Below are positions 53,710 to 61,263 of a DNA stretch of 64,000 nt, in pieces (positions within the stretch are counted from its first letter, which is position 1; each line of letters opens with the position of its first letter). The notes beneath the pieces were generated by a model, which was not told the origin of the DNA, did not search any database, and saw only the letters and a list, made by a program, of their open reading frames with translations. Location: the NCBI GenBank assembly GCA_020849765.1, contig JADLAY010000034.1, positions 124,001-188,000 on the forward strand, written 5' to 3'. The stretch comes from Anaerolineae bacterium. GTDB lineage: Bacteria; Chloroflexota; Anaerolineae; Aggregatilineales; Phototrophicaceae. Position numbers and translations under genes: made by a program.

Positions 53710-53737
53710 TCGCGTTACAAACGTTGCGAGAACAGCC

Positions 53738-55450
53738 ATGGTCAGTCTTCTGCGCACCCTCCAAGACAGCGAACCGTCCCTGCTCCCGATCCTGGCCGAG
53801 CAGTGGCAGGTCAAAATTGACCCCAAGGATCGTGAGCTCGCGGTCAAGCTGATCGCCAGTGCCATGCTGGACGACGATCATGTCGAGCGCATGTGGGAGC
53901 TTATCAGCGACGCCGAGCGCGGCGCGCTGCAGGTAATCGCCTCCAACCAGGGCAAGATGGCGGAATCGATGTTCACGCGCCTGTTTGGCGAAATCCGCCG
54001 CATGGGCGCCGGGCAAATCGAGCGTGAGCGCCCGCACGAACACCCGGCGGGCACCGCGGAAGCCCTGTTCTATCGCGGCTTGATCGGCGTCGCCTACGAA
54101 ACGTCCACTGCCGGGCCGCGCGCCATCGTCTACGTGCCCGACGATCTGTTTCCGCTCCTACCCTTACATAAGACCGCCTACGACAACCTCGACGAAGCCG
54201 ACGACGAAGTCTTCGAAGGCGAAGGCGAGACCGAAGTCCTGCCCTCGCTCGAACAACCGGAGTCCATCCAGCCCGCCGATACGTCAATCGTCGACGACAT
54301 GACGACTCTGCTGGCGCACATCCAGCTCTACACGCCGGCGCTGACGGAAGAAATGCTGGCCGATGCCGACACGTTGATCCCGTACCTGATGGTGCCCGAA
54401 TCGGAACGGCTCGTCTTCTCGATCGGCCTGGCGGTCTCGATGGACATGCTCGAAATCCAGGAGGGGCACATCTACGTCAAACGCGCTGAGGCCCGCCGCT
54501 GGTTGGGATCGACGCGCCACGAGCAGGTGCGGGCGCTGGCACAGGCCTGGCGCTCAAGCGCGCTCTATCACGATTTGTGGCACGTGCCGGGCTTGCTGGT
54601 CGAGCGGGAAGCGGGCACGATGCCGCAGTACAACCCGGCGGCCCCGCGTGAGATCGCCCTCGATCTATTGGGGACGGTCGCGCCGCGCGAGGACTGGTGG
54701 TCACAAGACGCCTTCATCGACGCGATGAAGCAGCATGACCGGGACTTTCAGCGCCCGAACGGCGATTACGACTCGTGGTACATCCGCAACCAGGATGGCG
54801 AGTACCTGACCGGCGAAGAAAGCTGGGATGCGGTCGACGGCGCGCTGCTCGATTATTATCTCAACGGGCCGCTGCATTGGCTGGGGCTGCTCGATACCGG
54901 CGACGGCGCAGCACGGCTGACGGCTTATGGCCGGGCCTTCGTCGCCGGGCGTGCCTGGCCGACGCCGCCGGAAAATGCGGAGAAGATCGGCTTGAAAGAC
55001 GACGGCACGATCCTCGTCCCGCGCAAAGCGTCGCGCATCGACCGCTTTCAAGCCGCGCGCGTCGCCACCTGGATCAGCAGCGGCGATCCGTTCGTCTACC
55101 GGCTGGATGGCGCCAGCATCAGCAAAGCGGCGGAGCAGGGCATCAACGTCGGGCACATCAGCGGCTTCCTGACCAAGGCTGCCGGCGATCAGCCGCTGCC
55201 GGACTCGATGAAGCGGCTGCTGGAAAACTGGCGCGGCGGCTTTTCAGCGACGGCCTCGGTCGAAAAAGCCCTCGTTCTGCGCACGACCTCGTCGGATACG
55301 CTCGATTTCATCTACGACACCCCGGCGCTGCGGCGTTATCTGGGGGCGCGGCTCGGCCCGATGGCCGTGATCGTCCGCCAGGATCAACTCGAAGGGCTGC
55401 AGATGGCGCTCGGCTTGCATGGCATTCAACTCGACCTGATCGGCTTCTAG
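53738..55450 (+). CDS. XPB/Ssl2-type helicase-associated domain protein
   Basis: A 570-residue soluble protein; the frame runs back to 52538 but that part overlaps the AttH-like gene on the other strand. The first 350 residues are mostly helical with winged-helix-like segments (VERMWELISDAERGALQVIAS, ELADADTLIPYLMVPESERL). The C-terminal 200 residues (DDGTILVPRKASRIDRFQAARVA..., FSATASVEKALVLRTTSSDTLDFIYDTPALRRYLGARLGPM, VIVRQDQLEGLQMALGLHGI) match the helicase-associated XPB/Ssl2-N type region seen in Chloroflexi and Actinobacteria. No helicase motor motifs are present. Function is unknown; it may bind DNA. Confidence 0.75.
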   Translation: MVSLLRTLQDSEPSLLPILAEQWQVKIDPKDRELAVKLIASAMLDDDHVERMWELISDAERGALQVIASNQGKMAESMFTRLFGEIRRMGAGQIERERPHEHPAGTAEALFYRGLIGVAYETSTAGPRAIVYVPDDLFPLLPLHKTAYDNLDEADDEVFEGEGETEVLPSLEQPESIQPADTSIVDDMTTLLAHIQLYTPALTEEMLADADTLIPYLMVPESERLVFSIGLAVSMDMLEIQEGHIYVKRAEARRWLGSTRHEQVRALAQAWRSSALYHDLWHVPGLLVEREAGTMPQYNPAAPREIALDLLGTVAPREDWWSQDAFIDAMKQHDRDFQRPNGDYDSWYIRNQDGEYLTGEESWDAVDGALLDYYLNGPLHWLGLLDTGDGAARLTAYGRAFVAGRAWPTPPENAEKIGLKDDGTILVPRKASRIDRFQAARVATWISSGDPFVYRLDGASISKAAEQGINVGHISGFLTKAAGDQPLPDSMKRLLENWRGGFSATASVEKALVLRTTSSDTLDFIYDTPALRRYLGARLGPMAVIVRQDQLEGLQMALGLHGIQLDLIGF

Positions 55451-55451
55451 C

Positions 55452-57329
55452 GTGCGCGCACTTCGCTTCATTTTCACATACATGCTCATCTTCCTGATCA
55501 CGGCTTCGGCAAGCCAGGCACAGCCCGGCCTGCTGACGAGCGCTCAAACGACCGTCACCACCCTGGCCGAGGCGCCGCTGCCTGCACGCGATCGCATCGC
55601 CCTGGGCGCCGAACTGCTCGGCATCGTCGCCGAGCCGACACCATCCGCCGCTCCACCGCTGGAAGTGGGAACGATCCAGGCCTTCTTCGTCCGCGACAGC
55701 AGCAACAACGAGGTGCAGACGATCGACGCCGAACTGCGCGCCGTGGGTGAACATCTGGCCGTCTGGGTCGAGGTCGGCGAGACGAATCTGCTCGACGAGT
55801 CGCTCCAGGCGCTGGTCGATGCGTTTGACGCGCACATTTACGATCAAGTGCGCACGATCTGGGGCAGCGAGGCCAATCCCGGCATCGACGGCGACCCGCA
55901 CATCTACGCGCTGTTCGTGTCCGGCGTCAACATCCCGGCCATCGCCTATTACTTCGCCGAACACAGCTACCCGCGCTCGATTGCACCTTACAGCAACGAA
56001 CACGAGATGTTCATCTTCAACCTGAATTCGCTCACTGGCGGGTTCGATCTGGCGCATGTCGAAGACGTGGTCGCGCACGAGTTCCAGCACATGATCCGGC
56101 ACAATGTGCTGCCGAATCTCGATAACTGGCTTGACGAAGGCTTTTCCTCGTTCACGCAGTTGTTGCTCTACGGCAATTTCAGCGCTTCGCTGGCCTTTCA
56201 GGAGCACCCGAACACCCAGTTGAATGCCTGGGAAGTCGACCCGGCCCAGCGTGCGCCGGATTATGGCGCGTCGCTGCTTTTCACCACCTATCTCTACGAG
56301 CGCTACGGTCTCCAGGCGCTGCAAATGGTCAGCAGCAGCGGTCAGCCGCGCGGCCTACAGGCGATTGACACCACGCTGCGCGCGCTCGGCGGCCCCGATG
56401 TCGACACCTTCTTCGCCGATTGGGTGCTGGCGAACGAACTGCTCGACCCGACGCTGACGAACGGCCTGTATGGCTACCGTCTGCTGCCGAGTGGCATGCT
56501 CCCGCCCAAGCCGGTCGCGACGGTGGAGGGCTATCCGTTCGTCAATATGGGCAATCTGCCGCAGTATGCGACCGATTACTATGCGCTCGACCAGCTTGGC
56601 GGCCTGCAAACCCTCGACGTCCGGGTGGATATCGCGCCGACGGTGCCGTTGGTCGACACGGCTCCGGCCAGCGGAACACGCCTCTGGTACAGCAACCGCG
56701 CCGACGACAGCGTGACGACGCTGACGCACACGTTCGATCTGCGCCCTGTGTCATCGGCGACGCTCAACTACAGTCTGTGGTACGACCTGGAAACCGACTG
56801 GGACTATGGCTACGTCCTGGTCAGTGACGATGGCGGTACAAGCTGGGATCGGTTGGCGACGCCCGGCATGACGGCCAGCGATCCGTTTGCGGTCGCCTAC
56901 GGCACCGGTTATACGGGGGCATCGCCCGGCTGGCAGCACGAGTCACTCAGCCTCGATCGCTACGTGGGCCAGGAGATCATGCTCCGTTTCAGCGTCATCA
57001 CGGACGACGCCATCACACGACCAGGCATGGCGCTGGACGACGTCAGCATCCCGGAGCTTGGTTATGCGACCGATTTCGAAGGTGATGCAGGGGGTTGGGT
57101 CGGCGACGGTTGGGTCTGGGTGGAGAATGTGCTGCCGCAGCAGATGTGGGTGCAGGCGATTCAGATGACCGGCGCAGGCCCGCAGATCAACCGCTGGCTG
57201 GCGACCGAAAGCAGCACGTGGACGCTCCCGCTGGCAGACGATCTTCAGTCAGTCGTGATTGGGCTGTCGCCGTTCGCGCCCGTCACGCTGACGCCCGCCG
57301 ACTATCGACTGACCATCTCCGCGGGATAA
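55452..57329 (+). CDS. Secreted zinc metalloprotease-like protein with MAM/InhA-type C-domain
   Basis: A 625-residue exported protein; GTG 55452 follows the previous stop by one base, so the two genes are one unit. Signal peptide (FIFTYMLIFLITASASQA). The protease domain (about 75-330) has HIYDQVRTIWGSEANPGIDG, VEDVVAHEFQHMIRHNVLP (HExxH) and LDEGFSSFTQLLLYG as a likely third ligand segment. The C-terminal half holds two beta-jelly-roll-like parts (SLWYDLETDWDYGYVLVSDDGG, GWQHESLSLDRYVGQEIMLRFSVITDD), as in immune-inhibitor-A-type C-domains. This is the third secreted HExxH protein in the window. Confidence 0.8.
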   Translation: MRALRFIFTYMLIFLITASASQAQPGLLTSAQTTVTTLAEAPLPARDRIALGAELLGIVAEPTPSAAPPLEVGTIQAFFVRDSSNNEVQTIDAELRAVGEHLAVWVEVGETNLLDESLQALVDAFDAHIYDQVRTIWGSEANPGIDGDPHIYALFVSGVNIPAIAYYFAEHSYPRSIAPYSNEHEMFIFNLNSLTGGFDLAHVEDVVAHEFQHMIRHNVLPNLDNWLDEGFSSFTQLLLYGNFSASLAFQEHPNTQLNAWEVDPAQRAPDYGASLLFTTYLYERYGLQALQMVSSSGQPRGLQAIDTTLRALGGPDVDTFFADWVLANELLDPTLTNGLYGYRLLPSGMLPPKPVATVEGYPFVNMGNLPQYATDYYALDQLGGLQTLDVRVDIAPTVPLVDTAPASGTRLWYSNRADDSVTTLTHTFDLRPVSSATLNYSLWYDLETDWDYGYVLVSDDGGTSWDRLATPGMTASDPFAVAYGTGYTGASPGWQHESLSLDRYVGQEIMLRFSVITDDAITRPGMALDDVSIPELGYATDFEGDAGGWVGDGWVWVENVLPQQMWVQAIQMTGAGPQINRWLATESSTWTLPLADDLQSVVIGLSPFAPVTLTPADYRLTISAG

Positions 57330-57333
57330 TCCG

Positions 57334-57546
57334 CTAGGCTTTCTTCTGCAACCGCGCCAGCTCGGCTTCCAGCTCGGCCTGCCGTTTCAGGCTGGCCTGG
57401 CGCGCGTCGGCCAGAGTCTCTTTGTAGCTGCTCTTCAAGCGTTTGCGGAATGCCTCGCCGCTGACCGGCGCAAACAGTGCCACCAGCACAAGCCCGATCA
57501 ACCCGCCCACCAGAAGTCCCAGGAGCAACAGTTCCATTCGTTTCAT
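57334..57546 (-). CDS. YtxH-like small membrane protein
   Basis: A 70-residue protein: one membrane helix (LLLLGLLVGGLIGLVLVALFAP) followed by a charged, coiled-coil-like tail (FRKRLKSSYKETLADARQASLKRQAELEAELARLQKK). The 'GxxxGxxxGLLxAP-SGxExR' pattern is that of YtxH general-stress proteins, in which the tail is cytoplasmic. AAAGGG precedes ATG. Role unknown. Confidence 0.75.
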   Translation of the reverse strand: MKRMELLLLGLLVGGLIGLVLVALFAPVSGEAFRKRLKSSYKETLADARQASLKRQAELEAELARLQKKA

Positions 57547-57675
57547 CGCTGCACCCTTTACTCATTCGCCGCCAGGATTATAGCCCGTTTTCAAGCTACG
57601 CGGCGAACCCTAACACCCATCGATATAATTGCCCTGGGGAAGTAGAACTATTTCTGTATAGGAGAGGAGTGCTCG

Positions 57676-58059
57676 ATGTCCTTTAGCGCGATCAAAACAG
57701 AGCATGCGCCTGCCGCGGTTGGCCCTTATTCGCAGGGGATTATCGTCAACGGCATGATCTTCACCGCTGGGCAGGTCGCCATCGTCCCTGGCACGGGCAA
57801 GCTGGTCGAAGGCAGCATCCGCGAACAAACGACGCAGGTCCTGCGCAATCTTCAGAATGTGCTCGAAGCCGGCGGCGCCGGTTTGAACCGCGTCGTCAAA
57901 ACGACGGTCTTTCTGCAAAACCTGGATGATTTCGCGGCCATGAACGAGGTCTACGCAAGCTTTTTCGGCGATCCGCCGCCCGCCCGCTCGACTGTGCAGG
58001 TCGGCAAGCTGCCACTGGGCGCATTGGTCGAAATCGAGGCTGTCGCTTTGATCGGCTAG
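57676..58059 (+). CDS. ridA: RidA/YjgF-family protein
   Basis: A 127-residue trimeric enamine/imine deaminase of the Rid family. Motifs are intact: APAAVGPYSQGIIVNGMIFTAGQVA, VLRNLQNVLEAGGAGLNRVVKTTVFLQNLDDF, and the catalytic Arg in PPPARSTVQVGKLPLGALVEIEAVA. RidA destroys reactive intermediates such as 2-aminoacrylate. AGGAGAGG precedes ATG 57676. It ends in a 4-base CTAG overlap with the convergent kinase gene. Confidence 0.95.
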   Translation: MSFSAIKTEHAPAAVGPYSQGIIVNGMIFTAGQVAIVPGTGKLVEGSIREQTTQVLRNLQNVLEAGGAGLNRVVKTTVFLQNLDDFAAMNEVYASFFGDPPPARSTVQVGKLPLGALVEIEAVALIG

Positions 58060-59792
58060 CCGTTCGAGACCATCTTGAGCGGGGTCTCTCGTTTGCTCAT
58101 GCGGGGCAGCACAATGGTGAAGGTGCTGCCTTCGCCCACGTTGCTTTCGACCAGGAGCTTGCCCTGGTGCATGTTCACCAGCTTCTGAGCGACCGTCAGC
58201 CCCAGACCGGCCCCACCGGTTTCTGTGTTACGGACAGGATCGCCGCGGAAAAAGTGCTCGAACACGTGGGGCAGATCAGGTTCCGCGATGCCGATGCCCG
58301 TATCGCTTACGGCCAGGCAGATCTCATCCTCACTGATCGTCGCCAAGAGCGTCACGGTGCCATTTTCGGGTGTGAAGTTGATCGCGTTGACGATCAGGCT
58401 CTTCAAGACCCGCTCGAGCGCTGTCACGTCACCGTAGAGCGGCTCGGCGCCGCACTGGCTGGTATATTCGAGCTTCAACCCACGCGTCTCGGCCAGCAGA
58501 CGCCAGTCCTCGACGAGTTTATTCAGCAGCCAGTCGATGTCGATGGGCGCAAACTCGAAATCGTCGAACTGCGCGTTATCCAGTTTCGACAGCAGGATCA
58601 CGTCGTCGACGATCTCCTGCAATTTCTCGACCTGCGAATGGACGAGCGCGACGTGCTTCTGATGCTTCTCAGGTTGCGTCAGCGACCGTTCGATCAAGTA
58701 GAGGCTGGTCTTGATCACCGCCAGCGGCGTGCGGAAATCGTGGGAGAAGTTGCGAATGAGCTTCTGCAGGATCTCGCGCTGCGCCTGCGCCAGGGTGAGT
58801 TCGATCGTCTTGCGTTGATCTTCGTGCTGCAGCGTCTGATCGCGAAACGACACGACGCGCACGGAACGCCCGTGATAGCTGTGATGCTTCGCTCGGACTT
58901 CCGCCGGAAACGAGCTGCCGTCCTTACGCAGAAGCGTCGTCTCGTAACGCCCCGTCGTATCCGGGTCGACGGCGATGGCTGCTTGAAACTCCTGACGCAG
59001 ATGCAGCGGCACCAACAGCACCAGATTCAGGTGACGCACCTCCGCCAGTCGATAACCGGTCATCGCTTCCGCGGCAGGGTTCATGTCCAGGATCACGCCG
59101 TTGTCATGAATGATGATCGGCTCGAAACTGGCTTCGAACAGGCTCTGGTAGCGCGCGTTACTCTCCTCCAGCGCCAGGCTCTGATGGCGGGCTTTGCGCT
59201 GATCCTGCGTGCGCAGATAGGACACCAGCAGCATGACGGGTGACAAGACACCCAGGTAATGCAGATGGTTCGACATGATCGACAGCGGCACCGCCGGGTT
59301 GAGAGCCGGTGTCACGAGCAGCCCGGTGAAGACGACCACACAGAGGACGGCCGTCCAGGCCAGGTTGAGGAAGATCGCACTGAAAAAGATCGGCAGGCTG
59401 AGCATGAACGGCAGCATCTCGACTGCGTTTTGATCCGGCTGCAGCAGCAAGAAGCTGAATACATAGACGACCTGCAGGATGACCAGGCTCAATGCGCTCA
59501 GCTTGTAATACGAAGTGCGGCTCATAACATAGGTTCCGCACATGCCCGCAAACAAGGCAATGTTCACGTAGTAGCTGGATTCCCAGGTCGTGACGAAGCC
59601 ATGTTCAGGCCAGATCAGCATGTAACTGCTGACGATGATCAAAGGCAGGTGAATGGCTGAGAGCGTGCGGGCCTGACGCCGTTCGATGCCATCGGTGACG
59701 TTGGGGTGAGGTTCGACAAACAACAGCCACACATGCCTGAGCAGCGCCAGGACACGAGGGTGGGGTTTCGTCTCAAGTGATCTATAGGTCAT
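58056..59792 (-). CDS. Membrane PAS-domain sensor histidine kinase
   Basis: About 578 residues. Six membrane helices (for example LSAIHLPLIIVSSYMLIW, LSALSLVILQVVYVFSFLLL, IFFSAIFLNLAWTAVLCVVV) are followed by a PAS domain (RYQSLFEASFEPIIIHDNGVILDMNPAAEAMTGY, KDGSSFPAEVRAKH), HisKA (NFSHDFRTPLAVIKTSLYLI) and HATPase motifs (LKSLIVNAINFTPENG, VSDTGIGIAEPDL, GGAGLGLTVAQKLVN). No adjacent response regulator, so it is an orphan kinase. I start at ATG 59792; GTG 59810 also fits. Confidence 0.9.
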   Translation of the reverse strand: MTYRSLETKPHPRVLALLRHVWLLFVEPHPNVTDGIERRQARTLSAIHLPLIIVSSYMLIWPEHGFVTTWESSYYVNIALFAGMCGTYVMSRTSYYKLSALSLVILQVVYVFSFLLLQPDQNAVEMLPFMLSLPIFFSAIFLNLAWTAVLCVVVFTGLLVTPALNPAVPLSIMSNHLHYLGVLSPVMLLVSYLRTQDQRKARHQSLALEESNARYQSLFEASFEPIIIHDNGVILDMNPAAEAMTGYRLAEVRHLNLVLLVPLHLRQEFQAAIAVDPDTTGRYETTLLRKDGSSFPAEVRAKHHSYHGRSVRVVSFRDQTLQHEDQRKTIELTLAQAQREILQKLIRNFSHDFRTPLAVIKTSLYLIERSLTQPEKHQKHVALVHSQVEKLQEIVDDVILLSKLDNAQFDDFEFAPIDIDWLLNKLVEDWRLLAETRGLKLEYTSQCGAEPLYGDVTALERVLKSLIVNAINFTPENGTVTLLATISEDEICLAVSDTGIGIAEPDLPHVFEHFFRGDPVRNTETGGAGLGLTVAQKLVNMHQGKLLVESNVGEGSTFTIVLPRMSKRETPLKMVSNG

Positions 59793-60038
59793 TTTATCCA
59801 GTAGTGTCACTAACGATCACGACTCATCGATCACTATGGGCTTGAAAAGCCCCCTGCTGGCGTCTGCTGCTGCGCCCAAATTCGGCGGTCGTCGGTGAAG
59901 AGGTCGGTTGATCGTATTGTCCGGTGCTGCCGGTTCGAATTCTGCACAAAGTCATCACACTGGTCGTCAGTTCCCAGTATAAAGGCCGCTCTCGAAATTA
60001 GACCTATAGGTTTACCTACCGTTTCAACCGAACAGGCA

Positions 60039-60047
60039 TGATATAAT
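60039..60047 (+). promoter_or_regulatory. Extended -10 promoter for the aldolase gene
   Basis: TGATATAAT is the extended -10 form (TGnTATAAT). No clear -35 is needed. AGGAGA lies 7-12 bases before ATG 60087. The rest of 59811-60086 shows no gene. Confidence 0.55.
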
Positions 60048-60086
60048 TCGCCCATAGTTCGTCTGACATTTCAGGAGAAACGCCCA

Positions 60087-61187
60087 ATGGCGATTGCGAC
60101 TGCTCCCGACACGACTTATTCTTACGATCGGATCGTTGAAGCGCTGGGCGACAAGGCCGAGTCGCTGCTCAATCACACCTCCCATACGATCCCGAGCGAC
60201 CAGCTTCATCTGCCCGGCCCGGACTTTGTCGACCGCGTCTACGCTCAGAGCGACCGCACGCCGCAGGTGCTGCGCAGCTTGCAGGCGATGTTCGATCACG
60301 GGCGTCTCGGCGGGACGGGCTACCTGTCGATCCTGCCGGTCGACCAGGGGATCGAGCACTCGGCGGGCGCGTCGTTCGCCAAGAATCCGCTCTACTTCGA
60401 CCCGGAAAATATCGTTCGCCTTGCCATCGAGGGCGGCTGCAACGCGGTTGCGTCCACATTCGGTGTGCTGGGTGCTGTGGCGCGCAAATATGCGCACAAG
60501 ATTCCGTTCATGGTCAAGATCAACCACAATGAGCTGCTGACCTACCCGAACAAGTTCGATCAGGTCATGTTCGGCCAGATCGAGCAGGCGTGGGACATGG
60601 GCGCGGTGGCCGTCGGCGCAACCGTCTACTGGGGTTCGGACGAGAGCACGCGCCAGTTAATGGAAGTTTCCGAGGCCTTCTACCGGGCGCACGAACTCGG
60701 TATGGCGACGGTGCTCTGGTGCTACGTGCGTAACAACGCCTTCAAAGTCAACGGCACGAACTACGAAACCGCCGCCGACCTGTCCGGCCAGGCCAATCAC
60801 CTGGGCGTCACGATTCAGGCGGACATCATCAAGCAGAAGCTGCCGACGACCAACGGTGGTTACAAGGCTCTGAATACGGGCGGGTCGTCCTACGGCAAGC
60901 TCGACGAGCGCATCTACACCCAACTGACCAGCGACCACCCGATTGACCAGACCCGCTACCAGGTTGCCAACGGCTACATGGGCCGTTCGGGCCTCATCAA
61001 CAGCGGCGGCGCCAGCGGCAGCAACGACTTCTCCGAAGCCGTCGAGACGGCGGTCATCAACAAGCGCGCAGGCGGCACCGGCCTCATCAGCGGTCGCAAG
61101 GCGTTCCAGCGCCCGATGGAAGAAGGCGTCGCGCTGCTCAACGCCATTCAGGACGTTTACCTGTGTGACGATGTGACCATCGCCTAG
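60087..61187 (+). CDS. Class I fructose-bisphosphate aldolase (DhnA/FbaB type)
   Basis: A 366-residue aldolase with a Schiff-base lysine, not the zinc-dependent class II form. The N-terminal part of the barrel reads [22 protein letters not shown], then [20 protein letters not shown] and [16 protein letters not shown]; the likely Schiff-base Lys is in the middle of [20 protein letters not shown]. The C-terminal segment has [20 protein letters not shown] for phosphate binding. It cleaves fructose 1,6-bisphosphate to dihydroxyacetone phosphate and glyceraldehyde 3-phosphate. Strong terminator behind it. Confidence 0.92.
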   Translation: MAIATAPDTTYSYDRIVEALGDKAESLLNHTSHTIPSDQLHLPGPDFVDRVYAQSDRTPQVLRSLQAMFDHGRLGGTGYLSILPVDQGIEHSAGASFAKNPLYFDPENIVRLAIEGGCNAVASTFGVLGAVARKYAHKIPFMVKINHNELLTYPNKFDQVMFGQIEQAWDMGAVAVGATVYWGSDESTRQLMEVSEAFYRAHELGMATVLWCYVRNNAFKVNGTNYETAADLSGQANHLGVTIQADIIKQKLPTTNGGYKALNTGGSSYGKLDERIYTQLTSDHPIDQTRYQVANGYMGRSGLINSGGASGSNDFSEAVETAVINKRAGGTGLISGRKAFQRPMEEGVALLNAIQDVYLCDDVTIA

Positions 61188-61212
61188 TCGTCCCCAAGCT
61201 CAACATCGATCA

Positions 61213-61247
61213 AAAAAGGGCGGGCTCATCACGAACCCGCCCTTTTT
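61213..61247. terminator. Bidirectional intrinsic terminator
   Basis: AAAAAGGGCGGG pairs with CCCGCCCTTTTT around an 11-base loop, between convergent genes. Confidence 0.93.
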
Positions 61248-61263
61248 GTTGCCTTTGTGACCG

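Noticed and set aside
52538..53737. A 400-codon N-terminal extension of the helicase-associated protein
   Set aside because: It lies opposite the AttH/CrtC-like gene, has the Arg/Ala-rich composition of an antisense frame, and a TATAAT plus a proper ATG (53738) exist downstream.
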